Assembly: GCA_002633005.1 (NCBI GenBank)
Contig: NMRA01000118.1
Location: forward strand, 372,707 to 436,706
Reading direction: 5' to 3'
DNA length: 64,000 bases
Source: Phoronis australis
Taxonomy: Eukaryota; Phoronida; Phoronidae
Below the pieces are notes generated by a model that was given only the letters and a program-made list of their open reading frames with translations, was not told the origin of the DNA and did not search any database. A program made the position numbers and the translations under genes. Shown in pieces: positions 11,766-22,032 of this stretch (position 1 is the stretch's first letter; each line of letters opens with the position of its first letter).

Positions 11766-12643
11766 TTATACCCGTCACACCAGAGACGCGGTGCCACTAC
11801 GGTTTTTGGTCAAAATCGCCACCACCCTCGTGACACCGCCCGTAGTGTTTCATAGTATTCCCCTACCCGTCACACCTTAACAACAAACAATTCCTGACAA
11901 AAGTACCACTGATCTCGCAACGCCGAATACAGAATAATTCACTTTTCCTTGTGAGGAAATTTCTAGAAAAATCACAAATTTCACGAATTTTGAAATACGC
12001 GCGAAAGAAAAACTCTGTGGTTACGACAGAGTTTCTAATCTCCCTCCCATTTATGATAAATGCGTACATGCGCGTTGCTTGAAGTCGTTTGAAATCAAAG
12101 GTCACATTTTCTATATAAGGGAAATGTGCAACGTCTATGTCTTGCCATACCAAATAAGGAGACCTGTTTTGCCTTGGGGGGAAAACAGACGAAGTGGCAA
12201 GCAGTTGACTGAACGTTTTTGGAAATTTGAAACAAAAAGAAAATGCTTTGATATCAACAGAAATTAGATATCTTTACAAACAAACCCTACAGATACCTGG
12301 TGAGCAGGTGGAATTCTGTGTCAGAGGCAGAGAAACACTTTCAATATTACAATTTATTCTGTGTATCACGTTTCAGGCCTTTTTAAGTTACACCACTATC
12401 GAATTCTGTTACCTTGTGGCCAGTCTCCATTGAATCAGTAGTAAATTAATAATTATTCAAAAATATTTCGAAATTAAAAAGTAAAAACTAACAATAGGAG
12501 TGAGAAAACAAGTAGTAAAATGTGTTAACTGTCTTGCTTCATTGTAATATTTCAAAAAGGTGACATATAAGCCAAACATGTATGAGGCCGGGCTATTCAC
12601 TAACTTTTTGTTTAATACAGTTACATAAGTTTGCTGGTGAATC
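11766..12643. other. Intergenic, nothing recognised
   Basis: AT-rich sequence with short unsupported open frames on both strands. No domain, RNA gene or repeat structure was recognised. Confidence 0.4.
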
Positions 12644-12802
12644 CAGGGGCGGATCCAGGATTTTGAGTTAGGAGCGGCCAAGGTAGAGTATTAGCCAGGA
12701 TTTTGCCTGTCAGATATTTGCACTCCCGAACTGACAAATGGAATCTAGGAGTATTTTATGGGGGGCCATGGCCCTCTTGGCCCCCCTCTAAATCCGCCAC
12801 TG
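12644..12802 (+). mobile_element. Short hAT-like MITE
   Basis: A 159-base element starting CAGGGGCGGATCCAGGA and ending AAATCCGCCACTG, so its ends form terminal inverted repeats beginning CAG. The flanks share GAATC on both sides, consistent with a partial target-site duplication. A G-run/C-run pair sits internally (GGGGGGCCATGGCC ... GGCCCCCC). No coding capacity. A related end (GGATCCGCCATTG) occurs at about 55808, and ATCCGCCACTG at about 62300. Confidence 0.7.
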
Positions 12803-14930
12803 GAATCCATGTCACTATAATAACAAAAATATACAAGCATTCAAAACATTTTGGCAATTATTTCTTCTCCACACTTTACAGTAATATCTCTCCATTTATG
12901 AATGAATATGACTAAGGCAGAGACTAGAAGCTTGCTGATCATTATACTAAAAACAATAACTTAACTGGGAGTATTCTTTTCATTTCCATTTCTCTGGCGT
13001 GTATGACCAGACACCAAAGTTAATCTGGTAACTGCAAGAGAAGTGAGATTGCAAAATAAGTTTGTACTCAGCAATGAAATAAGAGGATGCCCTAAGGGGA
13101 TGGGGGGATAGTCCAGCTGCATTTTTAAGGAAAACCATTTAGTCCATAAAGACAGCACCCTGCAACATTTATTTTTTGGGGCACCTCCCCTATATCCACC
13201 TATGCACAGTTCATTACCTTTTTGAGTAACCTTTCTTTAAGTTAAAAACAAAAATGGCATAAAAGTGGATCTTCATTTTCTCAAATTAGCTGTCAGAGTT
13301 AACAGTGTATCTAAAGAATCTTAAATCGTAACTATACATGGTTCATATTGCCCTACTTTTTCAAAGCAATAAATGGTAAACGTCTGGGTTATTGTAGCAA
13401 AAGTAGTAAGTCTATGCAATAATACTCACAATAATTCATGAAAGTTACCATGCAAATGCAAACCTAACCTACCACCTGTTCAGGGCCAAGTTTTCTCCTG
13501 GAAGTGTTAAATAAGTTTCGGCTAATGCCAGCACACTAGTAATACAGCCCAATTTGTCAGCTGAATAGCAGCTACGGGATTTCCATACATTAGCCCATGG
13601 GCGGGTATTTAGAAGAATAAAATTTTCAGGTGTTTTAGTAACACCAAATAAACTTCTGGGCATTTATTCCAAAAAGGGGGTGTGTAAATGGAAAGTCACA
13701 GTTTTGCTGACTTTGACATTTTTACTTAAAACTGTAGTTTTAAATTTTATGTTAATAAATGCATACGGTAGTTCACCAACACCTTGTTCCTTTTTAGAAA
13801 TGATAAATGGTAACAAAATTGAATTTGTGAGAAAAAGTTGAAGCTGAGTGGGCTTTTAAGAGGAAATTTTTCGAATAAACCCCCACTACCTGGACACTTG
13901 ACACCGGCAGATGTTACACCAAATAAACGCTCATGGGTGTTTCTTCGGCATAATTTTCCGAATAAATGCCCATGGGCGTTTCATCGGGTGTGTTTATCTA
14001 TGGAAAATCCCAGTAATATGCACCTTGGGTTTCTGTCTCAGTTGACCTTTAGTAAGGAAACATGAGTCACAACACCATGACAGAGGGTGTCTAACACAAA
14101 ATGGTTTCATAAGCCTCAAGAGAAAATTTGGCTATGTTTAAAGACTATGAAATATTTCAATCATTACTGACTCAAGACTTGTTATTAGCAGTCGCAACGA
14201 TTCAGCAGGCCAACAATGACAGGAAATGATCGATCATGATCAAAACACTACGAGATAATGGGACCACTAGTAGCAAGTCTCAAAGTAATTCTTATTTACT
14301 AAGGAAAACAAATTGGTGCTTCACAAACACACTAAAATTAAGTTTTATCAGTCACTAAGTCAATGAATGAAGATGGATGGAACTTTTTCACTAAAAGACA
14401 GATTGTCAACAGTTCTAGCTCACATGGTTCTAGACTACGCTGAAACCTATTTTGAACAACAATTGCCTTTTTCATTTTCCAAGAGTTTCTAATCTATGAG
14501 TGAATACAACTCTTAGAAATACTGTCTAATGGTAACTATGGAACAGAATGGTAAGCATTAATTTTGTTAAATTTATCTCCTATTTAAAAAGACAGAAAAT
14601 ATAATTTAACCAGTCCGCCATAGTGTGGCAGTCTTAAAGTGGTGAAACACAGCTAATGTAGCTCACAACACATGTATGAGTGTACCAAAAATGTAATCAC
14701 ACTTCAGTACAACACTGTATGAGAGTTCAAATTCAGTTCCCAACTATTGGACTCTATGCCTGTACCGACTGTAAGATTACACCTTGCTGTGACAAGAAGC
14801 ATGTGAGCCATTGAATGCTCTGTATGCACAGGATTACAGTAATGATTAAGTTCTTGACATTTGAATAATGAGTACACGTTATGGGACACCCTGTATAATC
14901 AACAATAAGAAGCAGATCTTTGGAATGAGA
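12803..14930. other. Intergenic stretch left of the KCTD gene, including its probable 3' UTR
   Basis: AT-rich sequence. It contains two copies of a CATGGG-centred dyad (13925-13942 and 13964-13981) and probably the 3' untranslated region of the minus-strand KCTD gene at its right end. No coding region was recognised. Confidence 0.4.
13925..13981. repeat. Two CATGGG dyads
   Basis: AAACGCTCATGGGTGTTT and AAATGCCCATGGGCGTTT are two near-palindromes 39 bases apart, separated by TCTTCGGCATAATTTTCC-type sequence. A further CCCATGGGCGGG lies at about 13593. They are probably parts of a decayed inverted-repeat element. Confidence 0.5.
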
Positions 14931-15698
14931 TCAATCTCCTTCATGCATTTCCACACCATGGAACCAGTTGGGCCCCTGTGAAGTCAGTGGTTGCCTATTG
15001 TGCACAGTTGAAGTACTCAGATACCATACATCGCGGTAGCTGTGCTCTGTGATGAGTATTGAAGAGACTAGTTCATTGTTGTCATGACCTGACGATGAGC
15101 TCATTGAGGACGAGACGAGGTGGCAGCCGGAGTTATACAAGAAATCGGCAAGTTTCACTCTCATTACACTCTTGGCAACTTCAACCTCTGTGTAATCGCC
15201 GTCTTTCAATATCTGCAGCTTCTCAAGCTGACTGTCGGGCAAGACTCCCTCAGGCAACCTCTGCAATATGTATTTGTTACCTATGAGTATTGTTTTGATG
15301 CGCGAGTTTCTTGTTGGCATCGTGGCCGTGGAACCAGTTCTGACTTCTACCACTTCCAGCATGTATCCGTCTTTCATAAGTTGACTGTCACTATGCGATT
15401 TGAACTTTTCTATGGCATCAATGAGTGGCTGAATCTGGTAGAAATCTGCCTCGGACGAGAGCAAGTCAAATTCTGTGAAGTCAGTTGGTAATGTCAGCTG
15501 AGAACTACGGAGAAAGTTGAGTATATGTCTGAAGACGCTGCCATCTCTGTCAATGAAGTAGTGTCCATTAGCGTCCTTGGTGGTTGGTAGGCCATTACTA
15601 AACATGGCGCCCAGCATAGAGTCAGGGTAACGGGTCAGTGTGGCCCTAGTTGTAAGGTGAAGCAGGCCACCCACATTCAGGTGCACAAGTTCAGACAT
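14931..15698 (-). CDS. KCTD: KCTD/BTB (T1) domain protein
   Basis: One uninterrupted frame encodes 255 residues. Residues 4-95 form a BTB/T1 domain of the KCTD type: HLNVGG at 6-11, RYPDSMLGAMF at 23-33, YFIDRDG at 47-53, FRHILNFLR at 56-64 and FDLLSSEADFYQI at 77-89. The strongest resemblance is to KCTD6/KCTD21/KCTD11-like proteins. The C-terminal 150 residues hold a second, less conserved domain plus a Ser-rich linker (SSSMSSSSG). Family members form oligomers through the BTB domain, and many act as cullin-3 adaptors; that role is inferred here. The start chosen is the ATG at 15698, because a polypyrimidine tract and TTTGCAG acceptor lie 12 bases upstream, so the longer frame to 15794 is intronic. 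A 5' non-coding exon must lie further right. The orthologue group is uncertain. Confidence 0.92.
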   Translation of the reverse strand: MSELVHLNVGGLLHLTTRATLTRYPDSMLGAMFSNGLPTTKDANGHYFIDRDGSVFRHILNFLRSSQLTLPTDFTEFDLLSSEADFYQIQPLIDAIEKFKSHSDSQLMKDGYMLEVVEVRTGSTATMPTRNSRIKTILIGNKYILQRLPEGVLPDSQLEKLQILKDGDYTEVEVAKSVMRVKLADFLYNSGCHLVSSSMSSSSGHDNNELVSSILITEHSYRDVWYLSTSTVHNRQPLTSQGPNWFHGVEMHEGD

Positions 15699-15710
15699 AG
15701 AGGTAAGTTG

Positions 15711-15727
15711 CTGCAAACAAAAAAAAA
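15711..15727 (-). other. 3' splice site of the KCTD coding exon
   Basis: Read on the minus strand, a T-rich run ends in TTTGCAG directly before CAACTTACCTCTATG. This marks an intron in the 5' untranslated region and rules out an upstream start. Confidence 0.75.
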
Positions 15728-15918
15728 GTGTAAGTTGTAGTGAGACTAGATAAGGATTTTGATCATTTAACCTTAAAGATAACCACAGACACATTTTACT
15801 GTTACATCATAGGGTCATTAACACAAGAATTTCATGGCGACATCAACATTTCACCTGGTATGGGCCCTCACTCAATAAGCATAAAGTAAAAACTGTGTCG
15901 CATAAAGGAAAGTGAGAG

Positions 15919-16362
15919 TTCAAAGGTGTGGTCATTATACCACATGTCAATGGCACGTCAGAAGCCTTCAGCAGGTGCTTCAAAAACAAATTTTGATGTC
16001 ACCATGAAACTGTACACCACTATCAAAAAACTGTTGGTTCACCCTAAGGTCAAACGTGAAATAGATGAAGTCAGTGAAGCATTATTACAAAATCCTTGGT
16101 GCTTCATGTGACGGTATGTAACGTGAAACATCTTGAAATTTTGGTTATCGCCTTATGGAACATAAAAAAGAAGCAAGATACCATCTGTGCAAAAAAGGTT
16201 TTCACCAGTTGCATGAGGAAAGTTTTGATGAGCCTGTCCAATAAATCTGCCATCACTGATCATATAGTGAAAGAAAACAATGTGAGAAACTGGGAGAACA
16301 ACAGCTTAGTATGTCAAAAGGCCAATGACTATGAACACAAAATACGAGTCAATCACTATTAA
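15919..16362 (+). pseudogene. Penelope-like element fragment (GIY-YIG endonuclease region), broken
   Basis: Fragments in shifting frames match the C-terminal part of Penelope-like retroelement proteins. FKGVVIIPHVNGTSEAFSR corresponds to the conserved pre-endonuclease segment, and KLYTTIKKLLVHPKVKREID to the following LVHPKDK block. NFGYRLMEHKKEA matches the GIY-YIG 'ETGR-FG-RL-EHK' core, and KSAITDHIVKENNVRNWE the 'SALAEH...NH-I-W' tail. At least two frameshifts and two in-frame stops (in the ETS-stop-NFG region) break it. No reverse transcriptase part is visible. It lies upstream of the KCTD acceptor, so probably inside the KCTD 5' UTR intron. Confidence 0.7.
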
Positions 16363-17714
16363 GGAATATGGCTACCAATCAGCAGCCATGAAAAAATTCT
16401 AGAGGTACTTCTCATTTTCTATTGGATGGCTAGTATGAAGCTGATTCAAGACCGCTCAAGTCAATAATTATTTCTTCTGTTGGTGAATAAGCTATGGCAA
16501 CAGGGGCAGTGGGTGTCAAGGGTGTTACACACCCAACCCCCCAATAATTTTCAATTTAGAAGCGGGTAAAAGCAGAAAAATTAGGATAACAGCAGAAAAA
16601 TTGGGCGCAAACAGTTCTATTTAAATATTAAAGTTTAAAAATTATGCAAAAGCTTGCACTACGCAGACTTTTTCCCCATATGCACTTTATAATGTGGGTT
16701 TTGTTGGGTTTCTCTGTTCTGTTTTATTCGCCTCCCTCGAGAAGATGGACTGCATACAAAAATGATATCAATGGCTTACTGCCATGACCGTGAGAGCGCT
16801 TCTGTCTTGGGCACTAACACTCACGTGCCTTTCGATTTAAAATGCAACTTTGACCAACCTGTTCTCACAGTTACCAACTGAATGTCAACAAAATAGGTGT
16901 CACCGACGAGAAGTTCATTAACACGGAGGTAATGCATTGTTTCATAATCAACAGGATTTGTTACAAGTAAATAATAACAGGAATGTCATGCATTCTTAAT
17001 TAGTATGTTAAATTACATCCCATATGGTTGTAGATTGAGTTAGAGTTGTATTTATCATCTAACCAATGGTGGATTTGCTATTACTTTGTCATTGCAAGCA
17101 TCGTATGTAATTTAAATTTACATATAACATATCTTAACATCCCAACATTAAGAAGTTGCTGATAAACAACCTACAAGAACCTGCTACAAAGCAGCAGGGT
17201 AATTATCGCAAAAGAATAAAATGCTGTGTCTATAGAAAAGAAATGAATGGATACAACTTCCCCAAGCACAATGCTGTAAAGCATAATTTGTGAGTGACGG
17301 CGAAACTGTAACTAGAACAATCTCACAGACCTTGAATTTTCCCAAGGTGTGACAAAATATATTCTCACTGTGTCAGTCCAATTTGTGCCTTGACTGATTG
17401 TATCCAATTTCGTACAGCTTGACCAAAGTCGAAGTTACCTGTCCCATACATACCCTCCAAGGACATCAATCCAATACGTTCAGTGAACACTACGAAAACT
17501 ACATGATGGCCTCACCCAAAAAACGCAGCTGGCTCAAACCCAAAACATGATGGCTGGTGCTATAACCAATTCGCCAAAGATCAATCACGATGATCGGACT
17601 TCCTCAGAGACTGTCTCAAAGCATTCAAGTGGCATCTAATGTTTATTTTTGTACCCATTTGTTTTGTTCAAATCTGGAATTTGTTCAGCTATTCGGCATT
17701 GTGTTTGAGCACCA
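16363..17714. other. Non-coding stretch between the Penelope-like fragment and the composite element
   Basis: AT-rich sequence that may still be part of the KCTD 5' intron or promoter. I see no supported gene or repeat structure. Confidence 0.4.
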
Positions 17715-17800
17715 GCCAACCCGTTTTAAGTGTGGCCAACCATATTTTTGGGTGCGGTCACCTGGTTTTGAGGTCCTAGTCAACCTGTTTTAAGGTCCGA
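17715..17800 (+). repeat. 22-base imperfect minisatellite, about four units
   Basis: Units follow the pattern YCAACCYGTTTTAAGGTCCG with drift: CCAACCCGTTTTAAG, CCAACCATATTTTTG, TCACCTGGTTTTGAG, TCAACCTGTTTTAAG. The spacing is 20-22 bases. Confidence 0.65.
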
Positions 17801-18128
17801 CCAACAAGTTACTATAGTCAGAACACCAGCCAGGGCTCGACATAATGACTTGCAGGTCGCTTCTGTGACCTGAAATTTGGAAATGCGAGCTGAGATTTTT
17901 GCCAGCTCGTATCAAATCGCAAAATTTGACCTGGAATTTCTAACATGTGCAAGCTGAGTTTTCATACTTCTCGGCAGATACTTGGCAATTGTAAAGCAAC
18001 TCGTGAGAATCCAACAGCACTAGCTGAGAACAGTCCTAAATGAAAGGATATACCAGCTTGGCTCTGTTAAGCACCCTGGTGCCAATGGTTAATTTAGTTG
18101 CTTTCCCATAGAAAATAGTAGGATTTAA

Positions 18129-18398
18129 AGGCGAAGGCAACCTTTTTTCATGTCATTTTGAGCTAAAATAAGATTGGTTGGTTATCCTAGACATTTTTTA
18201 TTTTCCACTTAATTACAGCTTTTCGTAATTTTGTTAATTACTCGTCAGCTACTCCGGAAGTGACGTTTTAGGAGGCAAGCATTTCGCGCCAATTTCTTTT
18301 CGTATAGTCTGACTGTGAGAGCTGCCGACTCAGTCATTGTTCTACCTCGGTTGTGTTCAGTTCCGTCGTCGTTTGCTTTCATTTTCTAGTCAGTCAAC
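18129..18398 (+). mobile_element. 5' end of a THAP-type DNA transposon
   Basis: Starting directly after TTAA (18125-18128), the sequence AGGCGAAGGCAACC continues to the THAP start codon. The same 270 bases recur, inverted, at about 50270-50538, again next to TTAA. Repetition of the promoter region together with the THAP start shows that the unit is mobile. THAP transposases with TTAA target sites are known in the Kolobok superfamily; assignment to it here is inference. Confidence 0.6.
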
Positions 18399-18969
18399 AT
18401 GCCACACTGTTGCTGCGTACCGGGATGTACTAATTATCGTCTCACGCGCGCTTTGGGAGTACCTTTGCATCGCTTTCCGATGGATGACACACTTCACCGT
18501 ACTTGTGAAGAATGCAGCATTACCAGTCCACGCAACGTACAAAGCAGGCGAGAATTACCGTGTGTGTGGCAAACACTTTCTGCCGTCCGATTACGAAAGG
18601 GATTTCTACGCTGAACTGATGAAGGTCCCTGAAGCAGGATGCCATTCCGTCTGTGTTGATTCCCGGCAGTGCCCCGTCGCCACCCCCGAGATGTGCGTTT
18701 TTGAAGCGAGAAACCTCGCGAGCTGTGGCCAGTACAGTGACTGGAGCGAGTGGAGGCACTTCATCTACTGTCACCCGTGCCTCCGAACGTACCCCAGAGC
18801 GTGCCATTCCTGGAACCAGTAATGATTCGCCCTGTGCTGTTTTCTCCAGCCCAGAACCTCTAAGCAGCCCTGCAGCGATATTGAGTAGTGGAAGTGATTA
18901 CAGGCCCAGTTCGACACCCAGTGAAGAGGACAGTTCGTCGTCCAGTGAACAGATCGGTGAGCCAAACTT
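18399..18969 (+). pseudogene. THAP-domain transposase-like gene, frameshifted, cut by assembly gap
   Basis: The ATG at 18399 starts MPHCCCVPGCTN...PLHRFPMDD, a THAP zinc finger N-terminus (first Cys pair, then HRFP). The frame must then shift near 18505-18540 to reach YRVCGKHFLPSDYERDF, which holds the second Cys-x2-His pair. It must shift again near 18622 to reach LKQDAIPSVLIP, equivalent to the AVPTIF tail box of THAP domains. A Ser/Thr/Pro-rich linker (ending SSTPSEEDSSSSSEQIGEPN) follows up to the N-gap at 18970. With two frameshifts in about 230 bases it is probably a dead copy, unless base-calling errors at the contig end explain them. Downstream of the gap, NWNLTG-like residues may be a remnant of the catalytic region. 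Confidence 0.75.
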
Positions 18970-19185
18970 NNNNNNNNNNNNNNNNNNNNNNNNNNNNNNN
19001 NNNNNNNNNNNNNNNNNNNNNNNNNNNNNNNNNNNNNNNNNNNNNNNNNNNNNNNNNNNNNNNNNNNNNNNNNNNNNNNNNNNNNNNNNNNNNNNNNNNN
19101 NNNNNNNNNNNNNNNNNNNNNNNNNNNNNNNNNNNNNNNNNNNNNNNNNNNNNNNNNNNNNNNNNNNNNNNNNNNNNNNNNNNNN
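18970..19185. other. Assembly gap (216 N)
   Basis: A run of N inside the THAP element. The true sequence between the flanks is unknown. Confidence 1.
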
Positions 19186-20220
19186 TCGATGTTCCCTAGG
19201 CCCGATGTTCCTAATGCCCGCAACCAGCAACTGGAACTTAACGGGTAGATGCGAAATTGTAGTTAGCAAACTTTTTATTCTTCTCTCCATGAACCGAGCA
19301 ATTAAAAACAAAATTATTCTGGATAGCTAAAAAGGATACAGTGTAAGTGGTAACGATAGCCACAAAGCCACCCCTACAAGATGGAGTTTGCCTCACAAAA
19401 TCGTATTATAGTAGCATTTCTTACTATTGCAGTCTTTCAATATCTTATTACCACAAACACTCAGGTTAACGATTATGCGCTTACTCCCTACCTTTGAAGT
19501 GTTTCATAATAAGCACTCACTGCTCTACTACGCATTCCCCTTTACTTTTTGAGAATTTCCAATTAAGCAATCACAATTCAGGTGCACTATAAACGACTGT
19601 GCGGGATTTGAAATTCACACGCAGGCTATGTAGTGAATCACTCTCATTTCAAAGCAACAACAACCTCAAGTTTTCAAAAATCGCCTTTTCTCAATATGTA
19701 AGAACCAAACCAAGCCTTGTTTTATACTTTCGAAAGAGAGTTAACATGCGTGTTGTTTTGTGACTGACCCATTTCCACACACATGGAAGGTATTGAGGAG
19801 AAAACTTGAAGTACCCGATGGAAACTTTCACGGAGTCTGGAATTATTTCAAGGCTTCATGGAAACCTAATTGTGAGTAGTACACGTAAAAAGCAAAAAAT
19901 CCCAAATTTTAGTTGTAAAATTTGCACTGAATTGTTCCCGCACATCCGAATACGTCGTTTGGCTAGAGCAATGCTTCACAGACTTTTTTCCATAGGATGT
20001 TTTTCAAACGTCATGTTCAGTTGCAATTAAGTTTGGGCTGCCAACAAAAAAAATGGAGGGAGTTTGCACTAAGAGTTAGTTTGGAATTTTAAGGACTTCG
20101 ATGAGTCATATAGCATGTCAGAAAATGGCGAACACTTTTTCTACGGGTGTTTTTTGCCTTTTCAAATTGCAAAATTAACTCAAATGCACGTGTCCGTTAG
20201 AGAGTGATTCAACTTTGACA
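19186..20220. other. Non-coding stretch after the gap
   Basis: A short frame just after the gap (GPMFLMPATSNWNLTG) may be THAP-element coding remnant. The rest is AT-rich with no recognised gene. Confidence 0.35.
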
Positions 20221-20587
20221 TTGGCAACTCAAGTCTTGCGCTGCAGAGAATCACTAAAAAAGCGACCGTGAAGAAAAGTAATGCCGTACATACATGTAAT
20301 AACTCAATTTGCACCTGAAATTTGTGAATATTTAAATATGTAGGTAAGAGCATAATCTAAACATTTCCTCAATGATCTAAAATTAAACAAGAGCAATGCG
20401 GAGCGTTGAAATGTGCCCACGAATGCATTGCACATGGTGTGCTTTTAGAGTTATTTATTTGTATCATAAAAATGGCCCAGATGGCACAAAACATACAATC
20501 CATCCAAAAACAGGAAAATGCCATATTACATAAAAATCTGTCAAGGAACTTCAGAGAAAGAAAGGAAAATGGAATAAAATGAAATTG

Positions 20588-21470
20588 CCACTAGTGGGCA
20601 CAGTGTCCGTTGGATCAGCCTGAAAGTCGTCATCGTCTGTTACCTTCATATAAATACACTTCTTACTAAATTTAATAAAGATCCTGCAGTGGGCTTAGGA
20701 GATACAACTATGGACGCAAAATAAAACAACCACTAGGAGGCGCAACAGTAGTCAGAGTAGTCAGTCACCATCATCAAAGGTCGCCTTCACACTGAGAACA
20801 TATATGCCAATTTTCAAATGATTTCGTTGATACAGGGGTGGACACTAAAAACAAGATTTGAAAAACTCAAAAATGGCCACTAGGTGGTGCAAAATACCTT
20901 GATTTCATCCAAAAACAGGAAGATAGCGTCATCACACTAAAAGATGCCTATATTTAGAATTTTACGAAAATCTGTTGAGGACCTTTGAAGATACTGAGTT
21001 AAACATAAAAAACTATAATTGCCACTAGGGGGCACAGCAGTATTCAGATCTGCCCGAAAGTTGTCATCATCCGTAGTCATCATACAAATACACTTGCTAA
21101 ATTAAGTAAAGATCCTGCGAACGGTTTAGGAGATACAGCCATAGACGCAACAAAAACAAAACTGCCGCTAGGAGGCGCCACAGAAGTTGAAATTGACGGA
21201 AAATCATCGTCAACTGTCTTCTTCATAGTAAGCACATACATTTTAATTTTCACAATCATCCTTTGAGCGGTTTGGTTGATAGAGAGGTGGACTCGAAAAC
21301 AGTAAAAATGGCCACTAGGTGGCGCAAACTACGTCGAATCCACCCAGAATTGGAAGGATAGCATCATCTCACTAATAGGTGCGTACATACTAAATTTCAT
21401 GAAAATCCGTACAGGATTTTTGAAGATACAAAGGTAAGCGTAAAAAAATAAAATTGCCACTAGGGGGCAC
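20588..21470 (+). promoter_or_regulatory. Seven CTCF-like motifs, plus orientation
   Basis: Compared with the bilaterian CTCF core CCASYAGRKGGCRS, the sites at 21022, 21312 and 21457 match at every position. Those at 20588, 20730 and 20877 have one mismatch and 21165 has two. All face the same way. Binding is inferred from motif match only; the repeat could carry the motif by descent without function. Confidence 0.5.
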
Positions 21471-21564
21471 ACCGGTAGTCGGATCCATCCGAAAGTCGAT
21501 GGAACATATGTGCCAAATTTCATGAATGTAGTCAAAGGGTTTTGGAGATAGAGCAGCAGACGCC

Positions 21565-21600
21565 GGACGGACGCCACCCGGACGGACGGACGGCATAATG
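21565..21600 (+). repeat. GGAC tetranucleotide-rich run
   Basis: GCCGGACGGACGCCACCCGG followed by two more GGAC units. The same run, shortened, ends block A in copy 2 (about 26633-26660). Confidence 0.7.
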
Positions 21601-22032
21601 TGTCCACATACAAATATGACTGGCACATAAACAAGTGTTTTGATGCGTAAAAATGCGGAAAATTTTCGAGACCTGGCATTTATGAATGCGCGCTGTATTT
21701 TGAAAATGCAAATTGTGACCTAGCGATTTTCAGAGCGTCGAGCTCTGCCAGCCATTGGGTTTTACAGTACCCCCAGCTGGTTTTAAAGTACGGGCTAGTG
21801 AGATAGCTAACTGGTTGCATGGCTGAACCACAGGTTTATCTGTTCCTCCATCACCACTGACGTTACTCACTTAGTCATCCAGAAATTCGTCTGCTTTAAC
21901 CAGCCACTTGGCGTATGATTGAAGACGATCGTAAATAGTATACACTATACAGCTTTGCGACAAGGCTTTGTCTTAGCCTTTGGTGCAAAGCTGTAAGCCA
22001 GACAGTAGTGAGCATCTTCTTGAACGAAACGC

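Larger units (their letters stand above)
20391..21610 (+). repeat. 145-base tandem array with CTCF-like sites, block A
   Basis: Seven site-bearing monomers start at 20588, 20730, 20877, 21022, 21165, 21312 and 21457 (position of the CCACTAG/CCGCTAG word), spaced 142-147 bases. Three types rotate in fixed order: CCACTAGGGGGCAC, CCACTAGGAGGCGC, CCACTAGGTGGCGC. This gives a 435-base higher-order repeat. Between sites each monomer carries 'tttcatgaaaatc'/'aaagatcctgc', 'ggagatacagc' and 'aaagtcgtcatcgtc' phrases. The left end is a conserved terminus, GAGCAATGCGGAGCGTTGAA. The right end is a GGACGGACGG run followed by GGCATAATGTGTCC. No real coding content; open frames across it are chance. Confidence 0.9.
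17831..21747. mobile_element. Possible composite DNA element bounded by CAGRGCTCGAC ends
   Basis: The left end at 17831 reads CAGGGCTCGACATAATG. The right end at 21747, read inward on the minus strand, is CAGAGCTCGACGCTCTG. Both ends lead into related GC-poor sequence with 'aggtcgc'/'aggtcac' phrases, and CCAGC directly flanks both outer edges (17826-17830 and 21748-21752). The interior contains the THAP gene, an assembly gap and the first repeat array, so it is nested or composite. No transposase was recognised apart from the THAP relic. Confidence 0.4.

Noticed and set aside
15059-15491. Plus-strand open frames of 75 and 123 codons
   Set aside because: They are antisense to the conserved KCTD/BTB coding region, whose minus-strand product is clearly recognisable.
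15699-15794. N-terminal extension of the KCTD frame
   Set aside because: A polypyrimidine tract and TTTGCAG acceptor interrupt it and the extra residues have no family resemblance, so it is intronic.
18653-19330. 225-codon frame through the N-gap
   Set aside because: Most of its length is unknown bases. Only the part before 18970 is coding-like, and it belongs to the broken THAP gene.
20588-21470. CRISPR array
   Set aside because: Repeats are 145 bases long, degenerate and without unique spacers, in an animal genome with introns; not a CRISPR locus.
21329-21679. Long open frames across the 145-base arrays (also near 26130-26590, 27018-27458 and 54044-54268)
   Set aside because: The 435-base unit is divisible by three, so stop-free frames persist by repetition. 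The peptides lack domains and differ between blocks by frameshifts.
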